Of a stretch of 35,961 nt of DNA, positions 27,801 through 33,178 are shown one piece after another; the first letter of the stretch is position 1; every line of letters starts with the position of its first letter. Position numbers and translations under genes: made by a program. A model generated the notes under the pieces. That model saw only the letters and a program-made list of their open reading frames with translations, was not told where the DNA came from and searched no databases. This DNA comes from a virus, in IMG/VR virus record IMGVR_UViG_3300005527_000145, positions 1-35,961 of that record; one strand, given 5' to 3'.

Positions 27801-28276
27801 AAATTAGAGCAATGGTATTTTCAACAATTTATCTCGATGGTGGCGATAGACAAGAAGTAATTGCGTGGAACAATAATTTTGGAGGTGCGCCGTTAAAAGA
27901 CCTTCAGGATAATATAATTTCTTATTCAGAATCCGCTAACGTATATTTCCAAAAACAATATTTATGTTTAAGAGGAATAGATGGATATACATTACCATAC
28001 CCAACATTTGAAACCGTCGATAATAATATCTTATTCTTAAGAGATAAATTTACGAATTTAACGGGAAATATTGATTTATCATCTTACACAAATGACACAA
28101 TTACAGGAAACACTTTAACAAATACATTATTTAAGAATTGGGTACAAAATTGGCCCAAGAATAATCAAGTTGATTTTGAAGATTTTGTAAGAACAAATGA
28201 AAAAAAGGCGCAAAGTTTAAAAAATAAATTTGGTCAATCGGTTTCATTAATGAATTCTATGAATCTTTTCACATAA
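21884..28276 (+). CDS. Giant baseplate hub protein with C-terminal extra domain
   Basis: 2130 residues. Residues about 150-245 contain 'VDVGGRTLFEKGDESPYSVF', 'YPTFYLTLKGYFGKAIRYQL' and 'FTVRLTFYSYKYTIL', a strand-rich structural domain. Coiled coils lie near 389-425 and 524-550. Near residues 1734-1860 comes a hub signature: 'CVGFNVDFGTRNQSMFKTL', 'YTCTVMGMGNALIQPTMYF', 'VPMFSGPYMILSVKH' and 'GEFITQFTGVRMP'. The last about 210 residues (from 1919) form a separate domain with 'RAMVFSTIYLDGGDRQE' and 'NNNFGGAPLK', which may be a cell-wall-binding or hydrolytic module (see findings). It overlaps the gp53-like gene and probably forms the central spike/hub (gp27-like). Class firm, domain functions inferred. 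Confidence 0.65.
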   Translation: MVDNEKILVEVDYDNIVLIDPNKVIGDNGKSQERLVKQEDLVMYANLEAIFVPRTKFNIGSAQDDTVQPVTIATNNFGAINFLNPGNEGFFTTEWSDEITGKDTLKNEGTNQIRQVIDTNSAFYLKQKIDNVKDTQTLGITNILVDNNASQTPVVTIDLVDVGGRTLFEKGDESPYSVFFNLPYPTFYLTLKGYFGKAIRYQLILAKFTSELDSQNGNFTVRLTFYSYKYTILADLQIGSVLALPNMYNTTYTLIPTTETNQNSDAARISVGQTDKPVTNVVVGKGYQKIRELYSEYKSKDLIPEDFPELSIPQLVVKLENFERNIIAQLGTEKFDSFTDIKNYKEGIKNLQTKVFSTNLEAWSRKYLDLENYYILIKLKTNDPEVRAYRYKKEISSDLQKIENAKAELTKLIEELKEVWTKNSTLGPNGTYTINGKTIESQINFNLNVDLINKNISDNQIDWCETYRRKFGRQINEKCKESVIENYGDFSSTIYIENSTEIVINNIFVFNGENSFNKEINQMITKANNIEEQIEKELTAILQKKLESAEGLGFKPTIRNIFAIIFASVEGIFRLLDDVHKDAFDQRYSRVRYDALFSDGKDDVSSDSTDLVSKTQEPNQTNGDIQVYPWPEFFIKTETENKISFPLAYPADPELIEKTQADNYDIWPEVEFVEEMIKGLTQRDVVFNTSDVTSDEEYSVNRLSLNAIEFPTTNRSYGPKEFVKFFYEIKERLIVASTIDKLNRNYKQTNDITEVIAQMEAYNILTSLSVDNPQIITALKNFKIDNQENFDAYLKQISNEGIGESWQLYIRGLYSTPYLRELTEQTKDFNILPSDIISGPSPNSEVESINKLVMFLNQDSNVIDFTDIYPIVNLEWARQNLANGSGLGSITNLTKTSSVIGFNSEKKHITNFNTNENDKIKRPLTSFSFTLQTPPNTYNNSIELNTFYQNRYNNYNNLLPTEGLITYENSPPSSVGNNQTTSIFNTPFMINALQSAADKLRNNNPHPFTEAAYLFLNSLPLSTLKEKYISQNENSINNLDYLISSFKKFGATHKLPYAWILKYGSIWHRYKNYVDSNGTNDLINNVWTNANTFTNFDPVNSNPTRQYNLSISGETNSIVLQNVGNNVTSMNLGFYPKLINDFYYLLTNKEYFQTYSDSEIQEKIDNQSLFLNRNQVNSYAQGVDLLNPSRSISIKYWDVLLKTNDSSDFSDENKQKTIVLPSFGTTTNQSKFECFSDSNQLNVEVLNNQSLFNGSARLFWAAPNYGYFDESQAIKPNYDEYLKEIFTQAQNQTPFSINSSYSKIDELIPTFKKEILDKFEEEFLKFSQSSLNIPEENRGTNSYLKNFQLLLSNLLIIDDVSVNTSVVNNVWSNQTKKFSQTITTFLLNNDIYFRYGNPSNFNRRIFNSFNTKTVVDPYSYNGYINNTLPPQISLSASETNNPDAWNAMKKYIGFYTISGMNYSDTGSTLTDFFIDIDVEFTKENVENLFPLIQIYGTQKLNGPINKEQFKQKLYDYLINNVDGFEANILQKTITILQKQLPNVSSVSQENRIPPSNDKQGKLELWQHFKTFNDRWIAGNDYKNKTLFEDVLFLDRASRDLGNLVYVDIFKLKDRIKARYDGKGRVIDLISAILEENKFIMMPLPAFVNFYGVTTPQLTDNPSIESSFDFANDLFGTFLNVDYRNSSPKLVCFYTDIPSQHLDLKNNPNYLYRTDAFDLGRPSNNTNRESLANKKDWYFSNRCVGFNVDFGTRNQSMFKTLTLSQENTSNTSETFKIYEMMADQAAGRSVAQQNVSLFTEYRNRSYTCTVMGMGNALIQPTMYFNLKHVPMFSGPYMILSVKHILNSGEFITQFTGVRMPVFSLPTINNSLASLNTNLFSKIFSDIKADVQKAQADGDLSSNKINSNNSIQLQTSKDKSPVSEGCTIYTLGDNTNTIYSTYRKAGQAIRNSYSIQEIISIIKSKVVGSDDNTKKIRAMVFSTIYLDGGDRQEVIAWNNNFGGAPLKDLQDNIISYSESANVYFQKQYLCLRGIDGYTLPYPTFETVDNNILFLRDKFTNLTGNIDLSSYTNDTITGNTLTNTLFKNWVQNWPKNNQVDFEDFVRTNEKKAQSLKNKFGQSVSLMNSMNLFT

Positions 28277-28281
28277 TCATA

Positions 28282-28289
28282 TATTTATA
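28282..28289 (+). promoter_or_regulatory. TATTTATA element before the 74-residue gene
   Basis: TATTTATA (context catatatttatataat), 13 nt before the ATG at 28303. Inferred promoter. Confidence 0.5.
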
Positions 28290-28302
28290 TAATAAAAACA
28301 AA

Positions 28303-28527
28303 ATGAACATTCAATCAGCTTTAGATAGTTATTTAAACAAAAAGACAAGAATTACCCAAAAAGATATGGGTAATGGTTACAATGAAGTTTGTGATTTAGA
28401 CACAGGCGATTGCTATACAGTTAGAATGAAAGACGGTCTAATTGAAAGAATTGACAACACTATGAGTGTAAATAAAAGAGTTCAAGTTGAAACACCTTCA
28501 GGTATTAAACAATTATTAAATGGTTAA
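28303..28527 (+). CDS. Hypothetical 74-residue protein
   Basis: Starts at an ATG 26 nt after the hub gene, behind its own TATTTATA element. It has 'QSALDSYLNKKTRITQ', then 'YNEVCDLDTGDCYTVRMKDG', where two cysteines eight residues apart flank an acidic D-T-G-D turn, and ends 'VETPSGIKQLLNG'. It looks like a small alpha-then-beta protein. The stop overlaps the next gene's start by eight bases. Expression with late genes suggests a minor virion or assembly protein, but I do not recognise it. Confidence 0.65.
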   Translation: MNIQSALDSYLNKKTRITQKDMGNGYNEVCDLDTGDCYTVRMKDGLIERIDNTMSVNKRVQVETPSGIKQLLNG

Positions 28528-29167
28528 TAAAATGAAAATGGACGATAGAATCTTAAATGAATTAAAAAGACATAATTCAATAAATAAATATATCTTTGAA
28601 CAAGATGTTACAATTCCTCCCCCAGAAGGAGAAGAAATTCCACCCGCTCCAGAAGCTATACCGGATGCTACAATTCCATCGTCACCAATAACAGCAGAAC
28701 CAACTCCTGTTGTTCCTGAAACAGACCCTGAAGTTGAAAAAATTGATGCTAGTGGAGCATCAGAAGAACAAACTTCAAGCACAGAAGAATTGGATATTAC
28801 CGATTTGGTAACGTCACAAAAAAATGTAGAACAAAAACAAGAAGAATATTTCAAGAATTTATTTTCACAATTGGAAACATTGCAAACCAAACTTTCAGAA
28901 ATGGATGGAATTGTTGGTAAATTAAATGATATTGAACAGAAAATTGAAAAATATCGTCAAAAAACACCCCAAGAAAAACTTGAATTAAGAAGTTTGGATA
29001 GCGGTCCTTACACACAAAAATTATCCGATTTCTTCACCGACAAAGAGAGTGAAATGGAAGCATCTGGAAAAAATGAATATGTTTTAACATCTGATGAAGT
29101 AACAGATTTTACACCAAATGAAATTAAAAACACATTTATTCCACCGACAGAAGACGAAACAATTTAA
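28520..29167 (+). CDS. Proline-rich acidic coiled-coil protein, probable virion or assembly protein
   Basis: 215 residues. The first 28 residues are basic and helical ('DRILNELKRHNSINKYIFEQ'). Residues about 30-90 are rich in Pro, Glu, Ala and Thr, giving a flexible linker. Residues about 95-145 form a coiled coil ('NLFSQLETLQTKLSEMDGIV' and what follows). The C-terminus is acidic with 'DSGPYTQKLSDFFTDKESEM' and P-P-T-E-D-E-T-I. Low complexity plus a coiled coil is common in scaffold, whisker or baseplate-associated proteins; here the function is unknown. It overlaps the previous gene by eight bases. An intrinsic terminator follows. Confidence 0.65.
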   Translation: MVNKMKMDDRILNELKRHNSINKYIFEQDVTIPPPEGEEIPPAPEAIPDATIPSSPITAEPTPVVPETDPEVEKIDASGASEEQTSSTEELDITDLVTSQKNVEQKQEEYFKNLFSQLETLQTKLSEMDGIVGKLNDIEQKIEKYRQKTPQEKLELRSLDSGPYTQKLSDFFTDKESEMEASGKNEYVLTSDEVTDFTPNEIKNTFIPPTEDETI

Positions 29168-29182
29168 TTAAGATTTTAAAAG

Positions 29183-29213
29183 AAAGGAAAAGATAGCATT
29201 TGTCTTTTCCTTT
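29183..29213 (+). terminator. Intrinsic terminator after the coiled-coil gene
   Basis: AAAGGAAAAGA (29183-29193) pairs perfectly with TCTTTTCCTTT (29203-29213) around a 9-nt loop, followed by T-rich sequence to 29220. It ends the transcript before the gp32 gene. Confidence 0.85.
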
Positions 29214-29224
29214 TTTCTTTCCTA

Positions 29225-29232
29225 TATTTAAA
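29225..29232 (+). promoter_or_regulatory. TATTTAAA element upstream of gp32
   Basis: TATTTAAA (context cctatatttaaaaacgg) directly after the terminator and 48 nt before the gp32 start. It differs from TATTTAT by one base and would put the start in the right place for a separate gp32 transcript. Weaker evidence than other copies. Confidence 0.4.
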
Positions 29233-29251
29233 AACGGTCGATAATGACAAA

Positions 29252-29280
29252 CAAATTAACAATTAAAAACAATTAAAAAC
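29252..29280 (+). promoter_or_regulatory. Tandem AATTAAAAAC repeats before the gp32 start (candidate translational operator)
   Basis: Two perfect copies of AATTAAAAAC (29261-29270 and 29271-29280) abut the ATG at 29281, preceded by a related caaattaac. T4 gp32 represses its own translation by binding an unstructured, A/U-rich repeat leader that includes UUAAA elements. The same design here suggests autoregulation (inference by analogy). Confidence 0.5.
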
Positions 29281-30105
29281 ATGAGTACATTAGATTCGAT
29301 TTTATCGCAGTATGAAAAAAACACAACCAAAGACGGTAATAAAATGTCTATGGAGGAGAAGATGAAAAAGTATTTTGCTTGTCTTCTTCCAAATGGAGTA
29401 TCAAATGGACAAAGGAGAATCAGAATTCTTCCAACAAAAGATGGAAGCTCTCCCTTCAAAGAAGTTTGGTTCCACGAAGTTCAAGTTGGTGGTAAATGGG
29501 TTAAACTTTATGATCCCGGTAAGAATGACAATGAGCGTTCACCCTTAAATGAAATTTTTGAGGAATTAAATTCAACCGGAAAAGAATCCGATAAACAACT
29601 TGCTGCGCAATACAGATCCAGAAAGTTCTATATTGTAAAGGTTGTTGATAGAGATGCTGAAGGTGATGGTGTTAAGTTCTGGAGATTCAAACACAATTAT
29701 AAGAACGAAGGAATTTTGGATAAAATCATCCCCATCTTTAGAGCTAAGGGGGATATTACTGACCCAAAAGAAGGTAGAGATTTGATTATTCAGCTTGTCA
29801 AATCCAAAACCCCGAAAGGTAAGGAATATACAACAATTCAGACAATTATGCAAGAAGACCCTTCTGCTTTGAGCAAAAATAAAGAGCAAATGAAAGCTTG
29901 GGTTGAAGATGAATTAACTTGGGAGGATGTCTATTCGAAAAAACCGGTTGAATATCTTGAAGCAATTGCAAGGGGAGAAACACCGCGTTGGGATTCAGCA
30001 AAGGGTGGTTATGTTTATGGTGAAGAAGCTGAAAATCTTACATCTGAGAGCACCATTGTTATGGATGGTCAAGATGATGAACCAAGCGGAGAATTACCCT
30101 TCTAA
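29281..30105 (+). CDS. gp32: Single-stranded DNA-binding protein, gp32-like
   Basis: 274 residues. A basic N-terminus is followed by a core with 'RRIRILPTKDGSSPFKEVWF' and 'FWRFKHNYKN' as expected for the T4 gp32 OB-fold, then an acidic C-terminal tail ending D-D-E-P-S-G-E-L-P-F. It binds single-stranded DNA cooperatively in replication, recombination and repair, and in T4 interacts with UvsX; uvsX lies just downstream. Only one cysteine is present (in Y-F-A-C-L-L), so the structural zinc site of T4 gp32 appears lost. The tail ending in E-L-P-F resembles bacterial SSB tips. The gene has its own leader repeats and terminator. Identification is firm. Confidence 0.9.
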   Translation: MSTLDSILSQYEKNTTKDGNKMSMEEKMKKYFACLLPNGVSNGQRRIRILPTKDGSSPFKEVWFHEVQVGGKWVKLYDPGKNDNERSPLNEIFEELNSTGKESDKQLAAQYRSRKFYIVKVVDRDAEGDGVKFWRFKHNYKNEGILDKIIPIFRAKGDITDPKEGRDLIIQLVKSKTPKGKEYTTIQTIMQEDPSALSKNKEQMKAWVEDELTWEDVYSKKPVEYLEAIARGETPRWDSAKGGYVYGEEAENLTSESTIVMDGQDDEPSGELPF

Positions 30106-30126
30106 AATAGAATTATATTAAATCAG

Positions 30127-30164
30127 AATCCCTCAGGTTATAGCTTGGGGGATTTTGCTTTTTT
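30127..30164 (+). terminator. Intrinsic terminator after gp32
   Basis: AATCCCTCAGG (30127-30137) pairs with CTTGGGGGATT (30144-30154) with two G-T wobbles and a TTATAG loop, followed by a T-rich tail to 30164. It separates gp32 from the solenoid gene. Confidence 0.8.
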
Positions 30165-30168
30165 ATGA

Positions 30169-30176
30169 TATTTATG
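30169..30176 (+). promoter_or_regulatory. TATTTATG element before the solenoid gene
   Basis: TATTTATG in tgatatttatggttatg, three bases before the ATG at 30180, the same short distance as at 31990 and 10541. It may drive a leaderless message. Confidence 0.45.
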
Positions 30177-30179
30177 GTT

Positions 30180-30896
30180 ATGAAAAAGATTAAATTAACA
30201 GAATCAGATTTATATAGGATTGTTAGAAAGGTTCTTCTTGAGCAAGAGGAAGAAAATAACAGAAGAATTTTTAATGAGAATCCAGAATATTTTAAAACGA
30301 TTCTTAAAAATGTATTTAAAAATGATTCTAAGAAATTAACAAGGTTTTTTAATAAACAATACGATAAGGTTATTATTAATGGAAGTTTGAATTTAGAAGG
30401 AGCACCAATTCAATCCTTACCGGATAATCTTTATGTTGGGGAAAATTTGTATTTAAGTGAAACACCAATTCAATCCTTACCGGATAATCTTTATGTTGGG
30501 GGGGAGTTAGATTTATCTTATTGTGAAGAAATTGAAACTTTACCTGAAACTCTTGAAGTTAAGGGTAATATTGATTTATCCTATTCGTCAATAAAATATT
30601 TACCCGATAACTTTAAAGTACCAAAAAACCTATTTTTAGATTATTCTAAATTAGAACATTTACCGGATAATCTCACGGTTGGAAATAATTTAATAGTAAG
30701 GAGCACACTTATAACAAAACTACCAAATAATTTAAAAGTTGGTGGTAAATTAAATATCCGCAATACAGAGGTGGAAGAATTACCTGATGATTTAGAAGTA
30801 AAATCTCTTATTTTAATAGATTTTACACCATTGTCTTATAACTTAGATTTACAAAAGAAATACAAGGAAAAAGGTTTTATACTATATACCAATTAA
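30180..30896 (+). CDS. LTESDL-tagged leucine-rich solenoid protein
   Basis: 238 residues from the ATG at 30180; a start at 30165 would add five residues, but the 30180 start gives an N-terminus matching the protein at 35269. Residues 1-20 read M-K-K-I-K-L-T-E-S-D-L-Y-R-I-V-R-K-V-L-L, the same tag seen at 35269. A helical linker with 'RFFNKQYDKVIINGS' follows, then about eight 20-21-residue units. The first two are almost identical in DNA to the arrays at the window ends; the rest have diverged ('TLPETLEVKGNIDLSYSS', 'DLEVKSLILIDFTPLS'). A solenoid effector or virion-associated protein is plausible. It lies between gp32 and uvsX. Confidence 0.8.
   Translation: MKKIKLTESDLYRIVRKVLLEQEEENNRRIFNENPEYFKTILKNVFKNDSKKLTRFFNKQYDKVIINGSLNLEGAPIQSLPDNLYVGENLYLSETPIQSLPDNLYVGGELDLSYCEEIETLPETLEVKGNIDLSYSSIKYLPDNFKVPKNLFLDYSKLEHLPDNLTVGNNLIVRSTLITKLPNNLKVGGKLNIRNTEVEELPDDLEVKSLILIDFTPLSYNLDLQKKYKEKGFILYTN
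30382..30505 (+). repeat. Two 60-bp units shared with the arrays at both window ends
   Basis: Two consecutive copies of the same 60-bp unit, both with ccaattcaatccttaccgg and taatctttatgttggg. Later units of the gene have drifted, so these two copies probably arrived or were homogenised recently. Confidence 0.85.
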
Positions 30897-30931
30897 ATTA
30901 TCTTATCACAATATGTTGTTTTTTATTGGTT

Positions 30932-30952
30932 TTTTCTTATATTTTAAGAAAA
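30932..30952. promoter_or_regulatory. Palindrome TTTTCTTA-TATTT-TAAGAAAA before uvsX
   Basis: Eight-base perfect arms (30932-30939 and 30945-30952) separated by TATTT, ending nine bases before the uvsX ATG. It could be an operator or an RNA hairpin near the start of uvsX. Function unproven. Confidence 0.45.
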
Positions 30953-30961
30953 TCTAATAAT

Positions 30962-31954
30962 ATGGCACTTAAGAAAAAAGAAATTACATTAGCGGATATT
31001 AAGAATAAATTTTCGACCAAAACAAAATATAAGGAAACCCAGTTTTATAATTGTGGTGAAGCGTTTTTGGATGCTTGTGGTTTACCGGGACCGGTGATGG
31101 GTTCTATAAATTTGTTTATGGGTCATTCAGACACGTCAAAATCGACAGCAATGATTTTATCTGCGGTTGATGCACAAAGTAAGGGTCATTTACCCGTATT
31201 TATTATTACGGAGAAGAAATTCAGTTGGGAACATGCTATTGAATTGGGGTTGGACGCACAATTAGATTCAGATGGTTCTTATGTTGGTCAATTTATTTAT
31301 AATGATTCATTTGATTATGTTGAACAAGCAACCGATTATATTAATTCATTATTAGATGCACAAGAAAAGGGGGAGTTACCGTACAATCTATTATTTTGTT
31401 TCGACAGTATTGGTTCAATTCCTTGTTTGGCAACATACGAAGGAAAGGGTGGCGGCATGCATACGGCTAAGGTATTGGCGGATAAGATTGGCATGGGACT
31501 TCATTCTAGAATTACTAAATCTAGAAAAGAAGAATATCCGTATATAAATACTATGGTTGTAATCAACCAAGTTTGGATTGAAATTCCAGATAATCCATAT
31601 AGTCAACCTGTAGCAAAACCTAAAGGTGGGGAAGCTTTATTTTTTTCGGCAGCATTAGTATTTTTATTTGGTAATCATAAAAATTCTGGTGTATCGCACA
31701 TTACTGCGACAAAAAATGGTAGAACGGTATCATTTGCTACAAGAACTAAGATATCAATATTAAAGAATCACATTAATGGTATATCGTTTAAAGATGGTAA
31801 AATTATCGCAGTACCTCAAGGGTATATTAAAGACGATAAAGCAGACATTGATAAATATAAAAAGCAATATTCACAATATTGGAATAAAATATTAGGTGGT
31901 GGTGATGATGATATTAATTTAGAAGAAGGTAAAGATGAATTATTTGAATCATAA
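30962..31954 (+). CDS. uvsX: UvsX-like recombinase (RecA family)
   Basis: 330 residues from the ATG at 30962; a TTG at 30926 would add 12 residues unlike the family. Residues 54-62 are the Walker A loop G-H-S-D-T-S-K-S-T, residue E84 in 'IITEKKFSWEHA' sits where RecA's catalytic glutamate lies, and 'LLFCFDS' (143-149) is Walker B. 'KPKGGEALFFSAALVFLFG' follows as a C-terminal core strand, and the tail is acidic. UvsX pairs and exchanges DNA strands in recombination-dependent replication, together with gp32, encoded upstream. It is shorter than T4 UvsX (391). The gene belongs to an operon-like stretch ahead of two endonucleases. Assignment is secure. Confidence 0.93.
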   Translation: MALKKKEITLADIKNKFSTKTKYKETQFYNCGEAFLDACGLPGPVMGSINLFMGHSDTSKSTAMILSAVDAQSKGHLPVFIITEKKFSWEHAIELGLDAQLDSDGSYVGQFIYNDSFDYVEQATDYINSLLDAQEKGELPYNLLFCFDSIGSIPCLATYEGKGGGMHTAKVLADKIGMGLHSRITKSRKEEYPYINTMVVINQVWIEIPDNPYSQPVAKPKGGEALFFSAALVFLFGNHKNSGVSHITATKNGRTVSFATRTKISILKNHINGISFKDGKIIAVPQGYIKDDKADIDKYKKQYSQYWNKILGGGDDDINLEEGKDELFES

Positions 31955-31989
31955 TTTGTTAATAATAACAACTTTTTATAAAATCTAGA

Positions 31990-31997
31990 TATTTATT
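31990..31997 (+). promoter_or_regulatory. TATTTATT element before the ribbon-helix-helix gene
   Basis: TATTTATT (context tagatatttattaatatg), three bases before the ATG at 32001. No other start exists in this small frame, so a leaderless message is the simplest reading if the element is a promoter. Confidence 0.45.
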
Positions 31998-32000
31998 AAT

Positions 32001-32159
32001 ATGGGAAGAAAGAAAATAACTAACGAAGAAAAAAAACAAAGTATTTCTATTGCTCTGAAACCGGAGTTATTAGAATATTTTCGCGGACTCCATATTAATC
32101 TTTCTTCTCTAATAAATAAATTATTAGAGGATTATAAAAATGGAAAAGAAAATATGTAA
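32001..32159 (+). CDS. Small ribbon-helix-helix-like protein
   Basis: 52 residues from ATG 32001 to TAA 32157-32159. A basic N-terminus 'MGRKKITNEEKK' leads into a strand 'SISIALKPELLEYFRGL' and a second helix 'LSSLINKLLEDYKNG'. Strand-helix-helix with a K-P-E-L turn is typical of ribbon-helix-helix DNA-binding dimers. It overlaps the downstream endonuclease gene by 20 bases. Its size and layout match the minus-strand gene at 2335-2493, so the phage may encode a small family of such regulators, one linked to endonucleases. Its target is unknown. Confidence 0.6.
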   Translation: MGRKKITNEEKKQSISIALKPELLEYFRGLHINLSSLINKLLEDYKNGKENM

Positions 32160-33174
32160 TAAATGTGGAATCGAAGCTCTTATATCGAACCAAGGAAAAG
32201 GTTTTTGTGAGACTTGTCGAGTTTTGGACATTAAAGAACAACGAAGTCGTAAATATTTTGAAAAAAAAGAGCAAGAGAGGTTAGAGTTATTTTATAGGGA
32301 TTGTCCGATTTGTGGGAAAGTAATAACCTATAAAACAAGTAATGGATGTTATAAAGCTAATAAAAAAAACACATCTTGTTTGACTTGTTGTAAAATGGGC
32401 GAAAAAAATCCTTTTTATGGTAAAATCCATACCGCTGAAAGTATGGATAGAATGAAGAAGACCACACTAGAAAGTGAAAAAAGAAAAGACTTTTGGAAAA
32501 GACAACAAACACAAGAATTTAGAGATAAATTAAGTGAAACTTTAAAGATAAGACAACCAAATAAAGGTAAGGGTTATTATAAAGCGTGGATTAGAGATTA
32601 TGGGTTAGAAGTTGCAAACCAAATGGTAAAAGAATTTGGTGATAGAATATCTAAAACAGCTAAAGGTAAACGCTTAGGGATACCACCAAAACACGGGATT
32701 GCATGTGGTAACGGATGGTCTGGTTGGTATAAAGAATATTTCTTTAGAAGTGTTGGTGAGTTAAGTTTTATAATAAATGTGATTGAGAGATTTGGATTTA
32801 ATGCGATTTCGGCTGAAAGTCAGAAATATAAAGTGCGTTATTTTATAGATGGTTTTGAAAGAAATTATTTTCCGGACTTTGTTTTAAATGATAAGTACGT
32901 AGTTGAATGTAAACCAAAAAAATTACAAGAAATACCTCATAATAAAATTAAGTTTGATGCCGCTAAATTAAAATTCAAAGAAGATGGTTTAATCTTTAAG
33001 GTTGTTGACATTCCAATTATTGATTTTAATCTATTATTAGATTTACATGATAAGGATTTAATAAAATTTTCTAAAAAAACAAATGAAAAATTTATGGTAT
33101 ACGTTGAAAAGAAAAAAGATATTAAATCTTTTATTGATAAAATATCTCAGAATATTACTAAACCTTTAACTTAA
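32140..33174 (+). CDS. Free-standing endonuclease with zinc fingers, NUMOD3 motif and PD-(D/E)xK core
   Basis: 344 residues. Cysteine pairs (C-N-K-C, C-E-T-C, C-P-I-C, C-L-T-C) in the first 85 residues look like two zinc ribbons. 'GEKNPFYGKIHTAESMDRMK' at about 86-105 is a NUMOD3-type DNA-binding motif found in homing endonucleases. The C-terminal part has 'FRSVGELSFIINVIERFGF', then 'YFPDFVLND' and 'YVVECKPKK', the E ... P-D ... E-x-K arrangement of PD-(D/E)xK nucleases. It follows uvsX and the small ribbon-helix-helix gene, and precedes an HNH gene, so this is a mobile-endonuclease cluster beside a recombination gene. Domain calls by pattern; fairly confident. Confidence 0.75.
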   Translation: MEKKICNKCGIEALISNQGKGFCETCRVLDIKEQRSRKYFEKKEQERLELFYRDCPICGKVITYKTSNGCYKANKKNTSCLTCCKMGEKNPFYGKIHTAESMDRMKKTTLESEKRKDFWKRQQTQEFRDKLSETLKIRQPNKGKGYYKAWIRDYGLEVANQMVKEFGDRISKTAKGKRLGIPPKHGIACGNGWSGWYKEYFFRSVGELSFIINVIERFGFNAISAESQKYKVRYFIDGFERNYFPDFVLNDKYVVECKPKKLQEIPHNKIKFDAAKLKFKEDGLIFKVVDIPIIDFNLLLDLHDKDLIKFSKKTNEKFMVYVEKKKDIKSFIDKISQNITKPLT

Positions 33175-33178
33175 TAAA

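Noticed and set aside
28516-28890. 124-residue minus-strand frame
   Set aside because: Shadow of the Pro/Glu/Ser-rich plus-strand gene, arising from low-complexity codons.
30926-30961. Upstream TTG start for uvsX
   Set aside because: The added 12 residues are unlike RecA-family starts and would run through the palindrome; the ATG at 30962 is better.
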